From Butyrivibrio sp. (lineage in GTDB: Bacteria; Bacillota_A; Clostridia; Lachnospirales; Lachnospiraceae): a stretch of DNA of 12,568 nucleotides. Of the stretch, positions 1-7,648 are shown piece after piece (position 1 is the first letter of the stretch; every line of letters begins with the position of its first letter). The notes under the pieces are model-generated. The model saw only the letters and a program-made list of their open reading frames with translations, ran no database searches and was not told where the DNA came from. The position numbers were made by a program, and so were the translations under genes. The DNA lies in the NCBI GenBank assembly GCA_017996845.1, contig JAGOGF010000069.1, positions 1 to 12,568 of the forward strand, given 5' to 3'.

Positions 1-1792
1 CCGCAACAAATGCCAGACGGCGTTCTTCTTCCATCGCCTGCATTGTTCCTGTTTTCTTTGACGGAAAGATCCCTTCATTCATACCGCATACAAATACATC
101 CGGAAATTCAAGCCCTTTTGCCGTATGCACGGTCATCAGCTTTACCTTGTCCGAAGTTTCCTCCGCATCCGAATTGGAAAACAGCGCTACATGCGCCAGA
201 TAATGTTCCAGTGTGCTTTCTTCTCCGCAGCTGGTTTCGTATTCATATATCGATTGCTTGAGTTCTGCCAGATTATCCAGCCTGTCCTGACTGCCTGCTG
301 TACGAAGTGCCTTTTCATAACCGCTTTCATCCAGAATCTGAGATAAAACCTCTGAAATCTGCCTCTCTTCATAGCCTTTATAGGACTCAATCAGTGCCGC
401 AAACGCTTTGGCTTTGGTTCCTTTGAAAATCTCCTGTTCCAGATTACGTGTCATTGCCTCATATAAAGTGCAGGCATTCTGCATGGCATAGGACTGCAGA
501 AATTCCATTCTGCGCTCTCCCAGATTTCTTTTGGGAACATTTGCAATCCGGATGAAGGAAAGATCATCCTTGTACGCGATCATGCGAAGATAACAAAGGG
601 CATCCTTTATTTCCATCCGTCCAAAGAACTGCACCCCGCTATAGATTGTATAGGGGATTTTTGTTTTCAGAAAAGCTTCTTCAATTGTCCTGGTAACATA
701 ATGCGCCCTGTATAGTACGGTAATATCTTTATAATATACTCCGTTCCCATGCAGGTGCTGTATCTGCTGCGCAATCCATTCGGCTTCTTTTTCCGATGTA
801 TCTGCAAAATGGCATAACACACTTTCTCCGGCAGGAAGCATCGGCAACAGCTCCTTACGCATTCTCTCCTGATTCTGATTGATCAGCGAGTTGGCTACCT
901 GCAGAATCTGCGGAGTAGAACGATAATTCTGCATCATCATAATAGTTTTGGCTGCGGGAAAAACGCGGTCAAAATCAAGGAGATATCGGACATTTGCCCC
1001 TCTCCATGTATAAATTGTCTGATCAGGATCCCCTACAACAAACAGGTTTCCATGATACCCGCATAAAACCTCCATCAGGTGATACTGCAAAGCATCAATA
1101 TCCTGAAATTCATCGATCATGATATATTCCAGACGTGCCTGCCACTTGGCTCTGATTTGCGCATTTTGCTCAAAGATATAAAGAGAAAACTTGATCAGAT
1201 CATTGTAATCCAGTCCAAAACATTTTTTCTCCTGATACAGATATCCGTAAAATATCATGTCTTTGGGGTCTGTCGCCTTCTCATATTTCTCATGCAAAAC
1301 TTCCAGTGACATGGTAATCATATCCTGATAGTATTCGGGTTCGGCAAGCGTTTTGCGTATTTCGATCATGTCACGCGCTCTGGCAAATGTCATATTGCGC
1401 AGTGTCAGTCCGCGTTCTTCATAAATCATTCCAAGCATGGCATCAATATCCGAATTATCCAGTACCAGAAAGCTTTTGGGATACTGCACCGCATGACTGT
1501 CTTCCTGCAGAACGGATACGCAGAAGCCATGGAAGGTGTTGATATATCCCGTGTCATTATCGCCTGTCAGATTATGGATCCTCTGACGCATTTCATTGGC
1601 CGATTTATTGGTAAAAGTCACGCACAGAATATTCCCGGGAAGAATACCCAGTTCATTGACAAGATATGCAAAGCGCCTTGACAGTGCACGCGTTTTACCG
1701 GATCCGGCTCCCGCAATGACCCTGATAAAACCTTCCGTCGTGGTAACCGCTTCCGTCTGCGCTTTGTTCAACCCCTGCAGTAAATCTTCCAA
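1..1792 (-). CDS. UvrD/PcrA-type ATP-dependent DNA helicase (C-terminus beyond window)
   Basis: Superfamily 1 3'-5' DNA helicase, expected to unwind DNA with ATP in repair or replication. About 597 residues are present; the gene runs off the left edge. All early SF1A motifs can be read: Walker A GAGSGKT at residues 28-34, motif Ia TFTNKSANEM, the NTFHGF block, Walker B DEFQD at 227-231, motif III GDPDQTIYTWRG, motif IV QNYRST, motif V VHTAKGLEFPDVF, and the beginning of motif VI EEERRLAFVA at 588-597. Family members are usually 650-780 residues, so only the end of domain 2A and the C-terminal tail are missing. The start chosen is TTG at 1792-1790, preceded by AAGGGAG about nine bases away; no ATG or GTG fits the conserved N-terminus as well. 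Whether it is PcrA itself or a second UvrD paralogue cannot be decided from this part, so no symbol is given. Confidence 0.93.
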   Translation of the reverse strand, partial: MEDLLQGLNKAQTEAVTTTEGFIRVIAGAGSGKTRALSRRFAYLVNELGILPGNILCVTFTNKSANEMRQRIHNLTGDNDTGYINTFHGFCVSVLQEDSHAVQYPKSFLVLDNSDIDAMLGMIYEERGLTLRNMTFARARDMIEIRKTLAEPEYYQDMITMSLEVLHEKYEKATDPKDMIFYGYLYQEKKCFGLDYNDLIKFSLYIFEQNAQIRAKWQARLEYIMIDEFQDIDALQYHLMEVLCGYHGNLFVVGDPDQTIYTWRGANVRYLLDFDRVFPAAKTIMMMQNYRSTPQILQVANSLINQNQERMRKELLPMLPAGESVLCHFADTSEKEAEWIAQQIQHLHGNGVYYKDITVLYRAHYVTRTIEEAFLKTKIPYTIYSGVQFFGRMEIKDALCYLRMIAYKDDLSFIRIANVPKRNLGERRMEFLQSYAMQNACTLYEAMTRNLEQEIFKGTKAKAFAALIESYKGYEERQISEVLSQILDESGYEKALRTAGSQDRLDNLAELKQSIYEYETSCGEESTLEHYLAHVALFSNSDAEETSDKVKLMTVHTAKGLEFPDVFVCGMNEGIFPSKKTGTMQAMEEERRLAFVA

Positions 1793-1823
1793 TGGTGTAT
1801 TCTCCCTTCTATCTCTCTTTCCT

Positions 1824-1832
1824 ATTCTAGCA
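1824..1832 (-). promoter_or_regulatory. Predicted extended -10 promoter of the helicase gene
   Basis: On the minus strand this reads TGCTAGAAT, an extended -10 (TGn plus TAGAAT), about 30 bases upstream of the TTG start. The -35 region (TTTTCC, 17 bases upstream) is poor, as is common with extended -10 elements. The spacer contains a small perfect palindrome, CCTGC-A-GCAGG, at 1838-1848, which may be chance. Confidence 0.45.
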
Positions 1833-1964
1833 GAATCCCTGCAGCAGGAAAAGAACTATTGTTCTCCTGTAATATTTCACAATTGATTTGAATGCTTCCC
1901 TCTTTATTTCATAAATTATGTACAATAATCTTGTCTGATTCATTACTGTTTTGTAAATTATTAC

Positions 1965-1982
1965 CACTTTATTAACAAAGTG
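1965..1982. repeat. Small inverted repeat upstream of the DUF3810 gene
   Basis: CACTTT and AAAGTG are a perfect 6-bp inverted repeat around a 6-base ATTAAC loop, about 80 bases before the DUF3810-type gene. A possible promoter lies just upstream (TTGTCT at 1931-1936, 17-base spacer, TAAATT at 1954-1959), so the repeat would fall near its transcription start and could be an operator. There is no T-tract, so it is not a terminator. The gap 1793-2059 shows nothing else beyond the two divergent promoter regions. Confidence 0.25.
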
Positions 1983-2059
1983 CCTGTCTTTTATACATTC
2001 TTATGTCATATTCTACTGTTATGCTTATTACAATGCCAGAAGCAAATGGAGGATCACAT

Positions 2060-3238
2060 ATGAAGAAACAGACCCTGGTTATGCTTTCCCTGCTGATAAT
2101 AAGCGCATTATTTGATTTCTTTGCCTCAATCAGCGCTGCTTTTTCTGATTTCTATACCATTCACTTCTTTCCTGTTCTGACAGGTATTTATGGCAGGTTT
2201 ACCAGCCTTTTCCCCTTTTCTGTGGGAGAATTTCTGCTGGTGATCGGTCTGTGCTGGATGATCGGTCTTGTGCTGTTTACATTTATACTGATTCTAAATA
2301 CACTTTATATGCAATTAAGAAGAAGTGCTGACGCACCCGCTTTTCGTCATTATTATGCAATCCGGCATGCGGGCGCTGCCATATACCGATCGACCACTTG
2401 GCTTCTGACTATTGTCTTTGGTCTGATGTCCTTTAATTGTTTCGTCCTGTATCACTGCACACCTATTTCGGAAAACACTTCCGATTATACCGTTCCTGCT
2501 TATTCAGAAGGCCAGCTTGCAAGCGTGCGTGATTATATTGTGGAATGTGCCAATGCACTGGCTGTACAAATGCCGCGCGATTCACAGGGTAATCTTGTAT
2601 ATAATGGAAATATGCAGCAGGCCGCGATTCGCAGTATGCAAAAACTCGGTGCCGTTAATCCCAGACTTTCCGGATTCTATGTAACTCCAAAAGCGCTTAT
2701 TTTTTCTGATTTCATGAGTCAGCAGTATATGCAGGGATATTATTTTCCTTTTTCCATGGAAGCAAATTACAATAATGTCATGTATATTTCCAACAAACCC
2801 TTTACCATGTGCCATGAACTGGCACACACGCACGGCTACATCTATGAAGACGAGGCGAATCTGATCGGATATCTTGCCTGCATCGGCTCGGATGATCTGT
2901 TTTTCCGCTACAGCGGCTATCTTGGACTTTTAAACTATGTCAATAATGATTACGATAAGTCAGTCAGTAAAAGTGAATATGTCTCCCATGTTGCCATCAA
3001 CGCTCTGGTAAAAAAAGACAACCGCTTTCTTACCGACGATTCATGGAAACAGGTCGAGAAAAAAGCGGTTGTAAAAACAGAAACTGTAAAAGCTGCTGCC
3101 AGCACTTTTATTGACACCAATCTCAAAGCCAATGGCGTAAAAGCAGGTAAAATCAGCTATACACATGTTGTAAATCTTTTGCTTGATTATTACTATGAAG
3201 AAGGTAATTCCGATGTTCTTGCGGTACAGGCAAGCTAA
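2060..3238 (+). CDS. DUF3810-type membrane protein with zinc-metallopeptidase HExxH motif
   Basis: A 392-residue protein with three hydrophobic segments near residues 5-27, 55-80 and 112-132, followed by a domain of about 250 residues probably outside the membrane. It carries HELAH at 252-256 (H252, E253, H256) in the context CHELAHTHGYIYEDEAN. E265 is well placed as a third zinc ligand, as in gluzincins with an HExxH...ExxAN pattern. This layout (N-terminal helices, then a HExxHxxG metallopeptidase-like domain) matches the DUF3810 family, whose substrate is unknown to me. The ATG at 2060 is chosen because GGAGG at 2048-2052 lies seven bases upstream; an upstream in-frame ATG at 2003 would add 19 non-conserved-looking residues and lacks a ribosome site. 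It is convergent with the serine hydrolase, with only 11 bases between the stops and no clear terminator. Confidence 0.8.
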   Translation: MKKQTLVMLSLLIISALFDFFASISAAFSDFYTIHFFPVLTGIYGRFTSLFPFSVGEFLLVIGLCWMIGLVLFTFILILNTLYMQLRRSADAPAFRHYYAIRHAGAAIYRSTTWLLTIVFGLMSFNCFVLYHCTPISENTSDYTVPAYSEGQLASVRDYIVECANALAVQMPRDSQGNLVYNGNMQQAAIRSMQKLGAVNPRLSGFYVTPKALIFSDFMSQQYMQGYYFPFSMEANYNNVMYISNKPFTMCHELAHTHGYIYEDEANLIGYLACIGSDDLFFRYSGYLGLLNYVNNDYDKSVSKSEYVSHVAINALVKKDNRFLTDDSWKQVEKKAVVKTETVKAAASTFIDTNLKANGVKAGKISYTHVVNLLLDYYYEEGNSDVLAVQAS

Positions 3239-3249
3239 GCTGTCAACGC

Positions 3250-4440
3250 TCAGAGCATCCCATATGCAATGGCACGCAGTTTTCTGGTTACCGGTGTCGT
3301 CCCCGCATCACATAACTGGATAAAATATTCAAAGAGAAAATCATTGGTTGGATCAAGCGTTATATAGGTACCAAGCCATCCATCCCATCCATATTCGCCT
3401 GCCGGCGCATTTGTTCCCGCCTGGGCAGGATCCAGAAGTATGCGGTTAAAATTGCCATATCCGTAGCCGCGCAATGAGTCCCACCCCATTGATGCAATCA
3501 GTTCCTTTGAAAGCTGATTGGTACGCAAAAAACGGACGGTCTCTTTTCCCAGTATCCGCTGTCCCTGCTGTGTGATTCCGCCCGTAAGCAGCATTTGTCC
3601 GAATCTGCGGTAATCCTCTACCGTGGATACCAGACCGGCACCGCCCGACTCGAATTCCGGTGCCCTGTCATATCCTTCCATTCCCAATTGATTGACTGCA
3701 AATGGTTTTAATACGCCTGTCCCATCCTTCTTTTTAGAAGGCTTATACAGATAAGTCTTTGCAAATCTGCCTTTCTTTTCTTCCGGAATCCAGAACCCGG
3801 TATCGTTCATTTCCATCGGATCAAAAAGTTCTTTCTGCAGAAACTCCCCAAAGCGCATGCCACTGACAGTCTCTACCACTGCTCCCATCACATCTGCTCC
3901 GGTTCCGTACATCCAGCGGGTTCCGGGCTCAAAATTTAAAGGCAGTGCCCCTATCCGGTTTGCAAATTCAACGGTTCCTGTCAGCTTACCTTTCTGCTGT
4001 TCTCCGACAATTTCTGCAAACAGCGCCGTCGTCATCCTTGCGGGCACGCTTCCCATTTCCGGATAAGAGAGTCCGCTTGTCATATTCAGTAAATCCCGAA
4101 TCAAAACCGGATTTTTTACAGGTATCTCTTTACCCGCCTGTTCATCATATACGGTCTGGTTCTGAAAACCATTCAGATATTTTGCAACCGGATCATACAG
4201 ATCAATCCTGCCGCGTTCAAATAAAAGCATTGCTGCAGCAGCCGTTACCAGCTTGCTCATGGAAAACATTTTGAAAATTGTATTTTCCTGCATCGGCTTT
4301 TTCTGTTCCAGATCTGCCATTCCAAAAGATTCCTGAAATATTGTCTGTCCATGTACCGATACCAGTACATTGGCTCCTGCTATATGATGCGCAGAAATCT
4401 CCTCTTTCATAAGCTGCTCAATCTGCTCTTCCTGTATCAT
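3250..4440 (-). CDS. Serine hydrolase of the beta-lactamase family (class C / family VIII esterase-like)
   Basis: A 396-residue protein of the Beta-lactamase (PF00144) fold. The nucleophile motif SxxK is S60-M-S-K63, in the context FSMSKLVTA. The second motif is Y178-G-T in RWMYGTGADVMG, where penicillin-binding class C enzymes have YxN. The third motif position is GWDGWLGTY from 351, where class C enzymes have KTG. These last two variants resemble EstB/family VIII carboxylesterases more than true beta-lactamases, so an esterase or peptidase role is likelier than antibiotic resistance. No signal peptide is visible; the protein begins MIQEEQIEQLMKEE, so it is probably cytoplasmic. GGGAG lies about 12 bases upstream of the start. 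The terminator at 4526-4569 separates it from the next upstream gene, so it is probably transcribed alone. The substrate cannot be told from sequence. Confidence 0.88.
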   Translation of the reverse strand: MIQEEQIEQLMKEEISAHHIAGANVLVSVHGQTIFQESFGMADLEQKKPMQENTIFKMFSMSKLVTAAAAMLLFERGRIDLYDPVAKYLNGFQNQTVYDEQAGKEIPVKNPVLIRDLLNMTSGLSYPEMGSVPARMTTALFAEIVGEQQKGKLTGTVEFANRIGALPLNFEPGTRWMYGTGADVMGAVVETVSGMRFGEFLQKELFDPMEMNDTGFWIPEEKKGRFAKTYLYKPSKKKDGTGVLKPFAVNQLGMEGYDRAPEFESGGAGLVSTVEDYRRFGQMLLTGGITQQGQRILGKETVRFLRTNQLSKELIASMGWDSLRGYGYGNFNRILLDPAQAGTNAPAGEYGWDGWLGTYITLDPTNDFLFEYFIQLCDAGTTPVTRKLRAIAYGML

Positions 4441-4497
4441 GTTCCCGCTGTTCTCCCTTCCCCTGCTGTCGTTCTATAAAACGAATTCTGCCTTATA

Positions 4498-4525
4498 ATC
4501 TCTGCAATCTTACCATCCCTGCAAT
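4498..4525 (-). repeat. Two 11-bp direct repeats upstream of the serine hydrolase
   Basis: On the minus strand ATTGCAGGGAT (4525-4515) and ATTGCAGAGAT (4508-4498) differ by one base and are 17 bases apart, start to start. They lie between the terminator of the preceding unit and the hydrolase start, close to the TATAAG and TATAGA sequences that could serve as a -10. They could be an operator, but two copies may also be coincidence. Confidence 0.3.
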
Positions 4526-4569
4526 AAAAAAGATGGTTGCCAATTGCCTGTCGGCAATCACATACCATC
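4526..4569 (-). terminator. Rho-independent terminator after the C_GCAxxG_C_C gene
   Basis: Read on the minus strand, GATGGT (4569-4564) pairs with ACCATC (4537-4532). Inside it a perfect ATTGCC-GACA-GGCAAT hairpin occupies 4558-4543. The outer arm is followed at once by six T residues (4531-4526). It sits 33 bases beyond the stop of the 4603-5019 gene and ends that transcription unit. Confidence 0.85.
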
Positions 4570-4602
4570 CTATCTTTATCGTTTCCGTCCGTCAACCGCT
4601 TC

Positions 4603-5019
4603 TTAGGTATTTATCATTCCACACTCCTGCAACATTTTCTCGACATGATCAACACTCTCATATACCAGATTATCGCAATGTGTCTTCTTGGGTATTGCTG
4701 TCTGTGCATTCGCTGCCAGAAGGTCTCTGCAATCCGTTTTGCCGTCATGTTCCCGCGTCATTCTCCTGATAAATTCAGCAGCTGCGCTATCCTGCGTCAC
4801 ACCGGAAATACCAAGTGCCATGAGTCCTCCGGAAATTGCTCCGCAGGTGAGTCCAGACCGCATTCCCCCGCCAAAATTTGCTGCCAGAGCATATGCCTGA
4901 TCCATGGACATTCCCGCCTGCATGGCAAACGGTATCACAACCGCCTGTGCGCAGTTGAAATGGGTATCCGGATCACTTCGCAGTGCAATTGCCTGATCCA
5001 TTAATTTACTCATTCGCAT
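4603..5019 (-). CDS. C_GCAxxG_C_C family (putative redox-active cysteine) protein
   Basis: A 138-residue soluble protein matching the C_GCAxxG_C_C family (PF09719 type), named for its spaced conserved cysteines. Here they are C23 in FNCAQAV, C59 in the glycine-rich stretch FGGGMRSGLTCGAISGG, C97 in TDCRDLL and C115 in THCDNLV, with an extra C133 near the end. Members are suspected of binding metal or cycling disulfides, but no reaction is firmly known. The start is uncertain: ATG at 5019 or ATG at 5013 two codons later, the latter with a weak GGA seven bases upstream. It is 45 bases downstream of the GNAT gene on the same strand, with no terminator between, and is followed by a strong terminator, so the two are probably co-transcribed. 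Confidence 0.85.
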   Translation of the reverse strand: MRMSKLMDQAIALRSDPDTHFNCAQAVVIPFAMQAGMSMDQAYALAANFGGGMRSGLTCGAISGGLMALGISGVTQDSAAAEFIRRMTREHDGKTDCRDLLAANAQTAIPKKTHCDNLVYESVDHVEKMLQECGMINT

Positions 5020-5064
5020 TTCCAGCTTTCTTTTTTCATCTTCTGCTTCTAAAGACTTACTTTT

Positions 5065-5706
5065 TTATCGAATCACGGAATGGCTGTGAATATAGAATTC
5101 TTCCTGGCTTGGCTGAATCTGTTTCTCCCTGTACGGAAATGTCTGGTCAAATAATTCCGCTTCCTGCTCATTTATTTCAAAGGCAGAAGACTCCCGGTAA
5201 AAATATCTGGTTCCGTCAAAAAATCCCGGTATCAGTTCTTTTACCAGCATGGCCGCCGGAAAAACATCTCCCTCCAGACATACATTATATTTTTTACAGC
5301 TCTTAAACCCTCTTGCCACATAATTATCCGGGTTCCCATAAATTACAATTGCTTTGTATCCCAGTTTAATTGCTTTATCAAAAGATGCGGTCAGCATTTC
5401 CTTTCCAATACCTTTTCTCTGATATGCGGGTGCTACGCTGACCGGTCCGAAAGTAATAATCTCTTTTTTATTTTCCTTTTCATCCGTGAGCCATGCTTTT
5501 GAATACATCACATTTGCTACCACGATGCCATCCTGTTCACATACCAGATCCAGTTCCGGAATAAAGTCTTCATGCGACCGCAGAATATGCGCCAGATAAT
5601 GCTCATTGCAGCCCGGTGCACTCAAATTCCAGAATGCACTGCGATGCAGCTCTTCCACTGCTTTGTAATCCTTTTCTGTTTCATTTCGTATGATCATTTT
5701 TTTCAT
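5065..5706 (-). CDS. GNAT-family N-acetyltransferase (YhbS-like)
   Basis: A predicted 213-residue acetyl-CoA-dependent N-acetyltransferase. Motif A is plain: VSVAPAYQRKGIGKEML, with the Q/RxxGxG acetyl-CoA pyrophosphate loop at Q96-G101. The following YGNPDNYVARGFKSC segment matches the pattern (G-x-P-x-Y-x-x-x-GF) seen in YhbS-type (COG3153) proteins. The C-terminal ~50 residues extend past the GNAT core. The start ATG at 5706 is preferred because GGAG lies eight bases upstream; an in-frame ATG at 5733 would add nine residues and has no ribosome site. The substrate (small molecule, tRNA or protein) cannot be inferred. It is the first gene of a likely two-gene unit with the C_GCAxxG_C_C gene. 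Confidence 0.88.
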   Translation of the reverse strand: MKKMIIRNETEKDYKAVEELHRSAFWNLSAPGCNEHYLAHILRSHEDFIPELDLVCEQDGIVVANVMYSKAWLTDEKENKKEIITFGPVSVAPAYQRKGIGKEMLTASFDKAIKLGYKAIVIYGNPDNYVARGFKSCKKYNVCLEGDVFPAAMLVKELIPGFFDGTRYFYRESSAFEINEQEAELFDQTFPYREKQIQPSQEEFYIHSHSVIR

Positions 5707-5779
5707 TTTCATTTCTCCATGTATTTTTCCCAAAGCATTTACCGCCCCGGTACCGCAGCTTTTTATCTATAACAGGTAT

Positions 5780-5785
5780 ATTATA
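5780..5785 (-). promoter_or_regulatory. Predicted -10 element for the GNAT / C_GCAxxG_C_C unit
   Basis: The minus strand carries a perfect TATAAT, about 75 bases upstream of the acetyltransferase start, in the 149-base gap after the DMT transporter gene. No good -35 hexamer stands 16-18 bases upstream, so the call rests on the -10 alone. Confidence 0.4.
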
Positions 5786-5855
5786 GCGCACCTGCCATAA
5801 ATAATCCGTCTTACGATTGTTGAAAGGAAAATAAAATATCTGCAAACGGACTCGC

Positions 5856-6749
5856 CTAAAAACCTGCTCCGTCCGGATAATCTTTTTTATGATTCCAATG
5901 CTCAATCAGAATGTTCAGGATCAGTCCTGCCGCAATGATAATTCCTCCTGCAAAAGATGCATCCAGCTGTTTCTGACCTCCCAAAAGATCGATTGCCGCG
6001 CCCGTAAAAACCTGTCCGATGAAGGATAGCAGTGTCAGCCTAAAGGCGGTCACTTTAGGAACCACTATATTCAATAAAAGAACTGTTATGACACCCAATG
6101 TTCCGCCCAGATACATCCACGCTTTTGTGCCGGCCGGCGCAGTCCAAATCGTTTTTTGAAATAACTGCAATAATATAATGCACACCGGAAGACCCGCAAG
6201 ATGATTGATCAATGATCCGTTCAGCGGACCTGTTTCACGGGAAAGACGCGCATTTACTGTTCTGGAAAGAACAATACTGATCCCGGCAGCAAATGAAATC
6301 AGAACCGCGGTAAGGGAATCCGAAACAGATTTGTCAAGCATGACAAATATTCCGACAACCGCAGGTGCAAAGCCAATCCATGCAGTTTTTTTCATTTTTT
6401 GGGCAGGAATCCCCAAAAATCCATGCGCATCCAGGACAATGGATGTCACACTTTGTCCCAGAAGTCCAAGTGCCACAATACTGGTCATGGAAATTTTCCC
6501 ATATGCACAGTTGTTGCAAAATGTTGTCAGAACACCGATTACCCCTCCCAGATATGCCCATTTGGGAGCCGTACTCCTGATCTGTATTTTCCTTTTTCCC
6601 GCAAAACATAAAACCAATGCAAATAATACCCCGACAACATGAATGATAACAGCTGCGAAATACACCCCATATCCTTTTGTAAGTCCGCCATTAATCGCGA
6701 TCATTACAGAAATAATCATACCGGTCAAAACTGCTAACAGATTATACAT
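5856..6749 (-). CDS. DMT-superfamily transporter, DUF606/YdcZ type
   Basis: A 297-residue integral membrane protein with about ten hydrophobic segments and almost no soluble part. It is an internal duplication: YLGGVIGVLTTFCNN (from residue 67) in the first half corresponds to YLGGTLGVITVLLLN (from 213) in the second. The LGLLGQSVTSIVLDAHG block (94-110) likewise mirrors LSFIGQVFTGAAIDLLGG (241-258). This matches a fused, two-repeat form of the DUF606 (YdcZ, PF04657) family; many members are single-repeat proteins of about 150 residues. The substrate is unknown; small metabolites or drugs are typical for the superfamily. The start is well supported by AGGAGG a few bases upstream. It is transcribed away from a Crp/Fnr-type regulator 107 bases off, its likely controller. 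Confidence 0.87.
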   Translation of the reverse strand: MYNLLAVLTGMIISVMIAINGGLTKGYGVYFAAVIIHVVGVLFALVLCFAGKRKIQIRSTAPKWAYLGGVIGVLTTFCNNCAYGKISMTSIVALGLLGQSVTSIVLDAHGFLGIPAQKMKKTAWIGFAPAVVGIFVMLDKSVSDSLTAVLISFAAGISIVLSRTVNARLSRETGPLNGSLINHLAGLPVCIILLQLFQKTIWTAPAGTKAWMYLGGTLGVITVLLLNIVVPKVTAFRLTLLSFIGQVFTGAAIDLLGGQKQLDASFAGGIIIAAGLILNILIEHWNHKKDYPDGAGF

Positions 6750-6783
6750 TTATTCCTCCTTTTTTCATTATTTTATGTTTTTT

Positions 6784-6812
6784 CATATAGAAGACGGTAG
6801 GACATCTGTCAT
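6784..6812 (-). promoter_or_regulatory. Predicted promoter of the DMT transporter
   Basis: On the minus strand, ATGACA (6812-6807) and TATATG (6789-6784) are separated by exactly 17 bases. Transcription would begin roughly 40 bases before the ATG. The -35 overlaps the -10 region of the divergent regulator's promoter, so a protein bound here would affect both genes. Confidence 0.5.
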
Positions 6813-6820
6813 GGTATAAT
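6812..6820 (+). promoter_or_regulatory. Predicted extended -10 promoter of the Crp/Fnr-type regulator
   Basis: TGGTATAAT is an extended -10 with a perfect TATAAT at 6815-6820, about 37 bases upstream of the regulator's start codon. The -35 position has no good match. An imperfect GACA-TC-TGTC dyad at 6801-6810 lies within the overlap of the two divergent promoters and might be part of an operator, though it is short. Confidence 0.55.
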
Positions 6821-6856
6821 TTCTATAGTGATATTCGTTTTCAGAAAGGTTATTGT

Positions 6857-7501
6857 ATGACAAAACACCCGCTTACCCCCTCCGAACAAATTCAGATCCG
6901 ACAATTCGGTTTGAATCCGGAATTATTAAAAGACTGCTCTCTCTGCCGTTTCAATACCGGAGACATCCTCCTGACACAGGGCGAGGATGTAAAACAGATC
7001 TTCCTGGTATTAAAGGGAAAAATACGTGTCTGTATGTTGGCCGGAAACGGAAAAGATCTGACGCTTTGTTTTTATCTGTCACAGGGAATTCTGGGGGATA
7101 TTGAGTTGGTGCAGGACGATAAACTTGCATCCGCTACCGCAGTCGCTGCCCTCCCCTCCTCCTGTATTCTGATTCCGCTTGCCCAAAACGCAGCATATCT
7201 GAAAAGTTGTATCGGGTTTATGAATCAGATTGCGACAGAACTTGCCCGAAAGCTTCTGGGCAGCAGTTATGCATATGCTGCATCTGCCCTTTATTCCGGA
7301 GAAAAACGCTTATGCTCTTATATTCTTATCTGCGAACACGGCGGTATGTTTACCGAAGTTCTGACTGACACTGCAAAAGCCATCGGCATCAGTTACCGGC
7401 AGCTGTTTCGCCTGCTGCAGGATCTTTGCCAAAAAGGTATTCTTGAAAAAACACCTGTTGGTTTCCGGATTCTCAACAGGGCCTATCTGACCAGATCATA
7501 A
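6857..7501 (+). CDS. Crp/Fnr-family transcriptional regulator, YeiL-like
   Basis: A 214-residue one-component regulator. The N-terminal cyclic-nucleotide-binding-type beta barrel spans about residues 25-115 (FNTGDILLTQGEDVKQIFLVLKG, then GILGDIELVQDD). The C-terminal winged helix-turn-helix is at about 165-210, with the recognition region TAKAIGISYRQLFRLLQDL followed by the wing KGILEKTPVGFRI. The arrangement resembles E. coli YeiL. The Arg-Ser pair that binds the cAMP phosphate in CRP is absent (KLASATAV there), so cAMP is unlikely to be the signal. A CxxC pair (C27, C30) and C118 could in principle serve redox or metal sensing, but this is speculative. The start is supported by AGAAAGG at 6843-6849. 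It is divergent from the DMT transporter and probably regulates it. Confidence 0.88.
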   Translation: MTKHPLTPSEQIQIRQFGLNPELLKDCSLCRFNTGDILLTQGEDVKQIFLVLKGKIRVCMLAGNGKDLTLCFYLSQGILGDIELVQDDKLASATAVAALPSSCILIPLAQNAAYLKSCIGFMNQIATELARKLLGSSYAYAASALYSGEKRLCSYILICEHGGMFTEVLTDTAKAIGISYRQLFRLLQDLCQKGILEKTPVGFRILNRAYLTRS

Positions 7502-7528
7502 CCTGTATCGACTTATCCTGCTGTTTTT

Positions 7529-7554
7529 TGTTTTTTCAATATACAGAAAAAACA
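7529..7554. repeat. Perfect 9-bp inverted repeat between regulator and response-regulator genes
   Basis: TGTTTTTTC (7529-7537) and GAAAAAACA (7546-7554) are perfectly complementary around an 8-base loop. It lies 28 bases after the Crp/Fnr-type gene's stop. The stem is AT-rich and no T-tract follows on the plus strand, so it is at best a weak terminator; an operator for the downstream two-component genes is the alternative. The rest of the gap 7502-7648 shows only an isolated TTGACT (7606-7611) without a good -10, and TGATAGAAT (7563-7571), which could be an extended -10. Confidence 0.4.
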
Positions 7555-7648
7555 CATTCCTGTGATAGAATGAATATTATTATATCGTATGTTGTATTGT
7601 TTCCTGTTGACTCTTTTCCTATTCTGAATTTGTAAATGAGGTAATGAT

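Noticed and set aside
3250..4440. Serine hydrolase as an antibiotic-resistance class C beta-lactamase.
   Set aside because: It has SxxK, but YxN and KTG are replaced by YGT and a GWDG-type motif, and there is no signal peptide; an esterase-like hydrolase fits better.
5847..5875. CGGAC/GTCCG arms around the stop of the DMT transporter gene as a terminator.
   Set aside because: The stem is only 5 bp with a long loop that includes the stop codon, and the following T-rich stretch is interrupted.
6784..6828. ATATAGAA and TTCTATAG arms around the divergent promoters as a long inverted repeat.
   Set aside because: The arms are AT-rich, imperfect and about 29 bases apart, so chance is likely.
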